64,000 nucleotides of DNA from Erythrobacter sp. (GTDB taxonomy: Bacteria; Pseudomonadota; Alphaproteobacteria; Sphingomonadales; Sphingomonadaceae). Below the pieces are notes generated by a model that saw only the letters and a list, made by a program, of their open reading frames with translations, did not search any database and was not told where the DNA came from. The translations under genes were made by a program, and so were the position numbers. Positions 63,678-64,000 of the stretch are shown in pieces (position 1 is the stretch's first letter; every line of letters starts with the position of its first letter). The stretch covers positions 124,001 through 188,000 of the forward strand of contig NZ_JASJAP010000005.1 in NCBI RefSeq assembly GCF_030066995.1, read 5' to 3'.

Positions 63678-63712
63678 GGCGTCACGTCTCGAAGAAGCGC
63701 TGAGCAAAGCAC

Positions 63713-64000
63713 TCAACCCTTGATATGCAGCACGCAGATGAGAGTAAACAAGCGGCGCGCTGTCGCAAAATCCGTTTCCACCTTGCCCTCAAGCCGCTCG
63801 AGTAGAAGCTCAGCGGCATCGTTGTGGATCGCCCGCCGCGCCATGTCGATCGTTTCGATCTCGGCTGGCGTCGCCTTGCGGATCGCCTGATAGTAACTGT
63901 CGCAAACGGCAAAATATTCGCGAATGGGGCGACGGAAACGGGCCAACCCGATCAGCAGCGTCTCCAGCAGATTCTCGTCCTGATCGCTTACATCCATCGC
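63713..64000 (-). CDS. UPF0262 family protein, N-terminus outside the window
   Basis: The minus-strand frame is open to the right edge, so the 5' part is missing. The visible ~96 residues carry the UPF0262 core: LLIGLARFRRPIREYFAVCDSYYQAIRKATPAEIETIDMARRAIHNDAAELLLERLEGKVETDFATARRLFTLICVL in sequence (quoted here only as landmarks RRPIREYF, CDSYYQAI, ERLEGKVE and ARRLFTLICVLH). The family is small, alphaproteobacterial and uncharacterised; in related genomes it sits near hisD. It lies 35 bp upstream of the GH25-like gene on the same strand. Confidence 0.85.
   Translation of the reverse strand, partial: AMDVSDQDENLLETLLIGLARFRRPIREYFAVCDSYYQAIRKATPAEIETIDMARRAIHNDAAELLLERLEGKVETDFATARRLFTLICVLHIKG

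Noticed and set aside
1-64000. tRNA, rRNA or riboswitch genes
   Set aside because: Reading the intergenic gaps by eye showed no cloverleaf with CCA/GTTC signature, no rRNA and no known riboswitch core. A covariance-model search (tRNAscan-SE, Infernal) would be decisive.

Overview
The window is GC-rich, densely coded chromosomal DNA from an alphaproteobacterium, most likely a sphingomonad (Sphingomonadales, possibly Erythrobacteraceae). This is inferred from gene families and gene order, not from a 16S gene. Pointers are an rpsT-dnaA pair, timA-mltA-smr divergent from secB, a mutM / ubiE-ubiB / coaBC-dut neighbourhood, a CC_3452-type small protein, a UPF0262 gene and a dispersed hairpin repeat of a kind I recall from sphingomonad genomes. 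No rRNA, tRNA, CRISPR array, prophage or classical insertion sequence was recognised.

Layout. 1-7.3 kb: a thioredoxin-like fragment, an HDAC-type deacetylase, a retropepsin-like protease, an FAD oxidoreductase, two unrelated L,D-transpeptidases around a small membrane protein, and an EamA exporter. 7.5-13.2 kb: acnA, a rhodanese lipoprotein, a Ser/Thr-rich repeat protein with a PEP-CTERM-like tail, and ruvB. 13.2-14.2 kb: ruvA and ruvB are separated by a 403-bp unit made of a small GIY-YIG nuclease gene between inverted copies of a 29-bp hairpin repeat. 14.5-18.4 kb: aroC, a patatin lipoprotein and ndh. 18.4-23.5 kb: a peroxide-defence block, ahpC-ahpF-katG, with OxyR-like operators and an element of the same repeat family without a gene. 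23.6-31.8 kb: GNAT, smr-mltA-timA, secB, murJ-trpS, a DUF4136 lipoprotein and a TonB-like protein. 31.8-38.2 kb: dut-coaBC, a DUF4345 protein, ubiB-ubiE and mutM. 38.4-44.3 kb: rpsT, dnaA, a ThiF/MoeB enzyme, PilZ, a sirtuin, dapB and nth. 44.3-51.1 kb: a dicarboxylate/amino-acid symporter, cupin, GST and VOC proteins, then the rpmH-rnpA-yidD-yidC-engB operon. 51.2-64 kb: a ClpP-like secreted protein, yifB, a TonB-like protein, recQ, an HxlR regulator divergent from a small exported protein, a HAD phosphatase, rpmJ, galE, DUF4136-M14 carboxypeptidase, DUF4197, cdd with a GH25-like protein, and a UPF0262 gene cut by the window edge.

Most genes are housekeeping: DNA repair (RuvAB, MutM, Nth, RecQ), replication initiation, envelope synthesis and remodelling (MurJ, MltA, L,D-transpeptidases), protein export and insertion (SecB, YidC, YidD), ubiquinone and CoA synthesis, and peroxide detoxification.

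The most interesting signal is the REP-like hairpin family associated with the GIY-YIG nuclease. Paired sequence changes between copies keep the stem intact. One unit carries the nuclease gene and splits ruvA from ruvB; another, without a gene, lies between ahpF and katG. This resembles the arrangement of RAYT transposases with REP elements, but with a different nuclease family.
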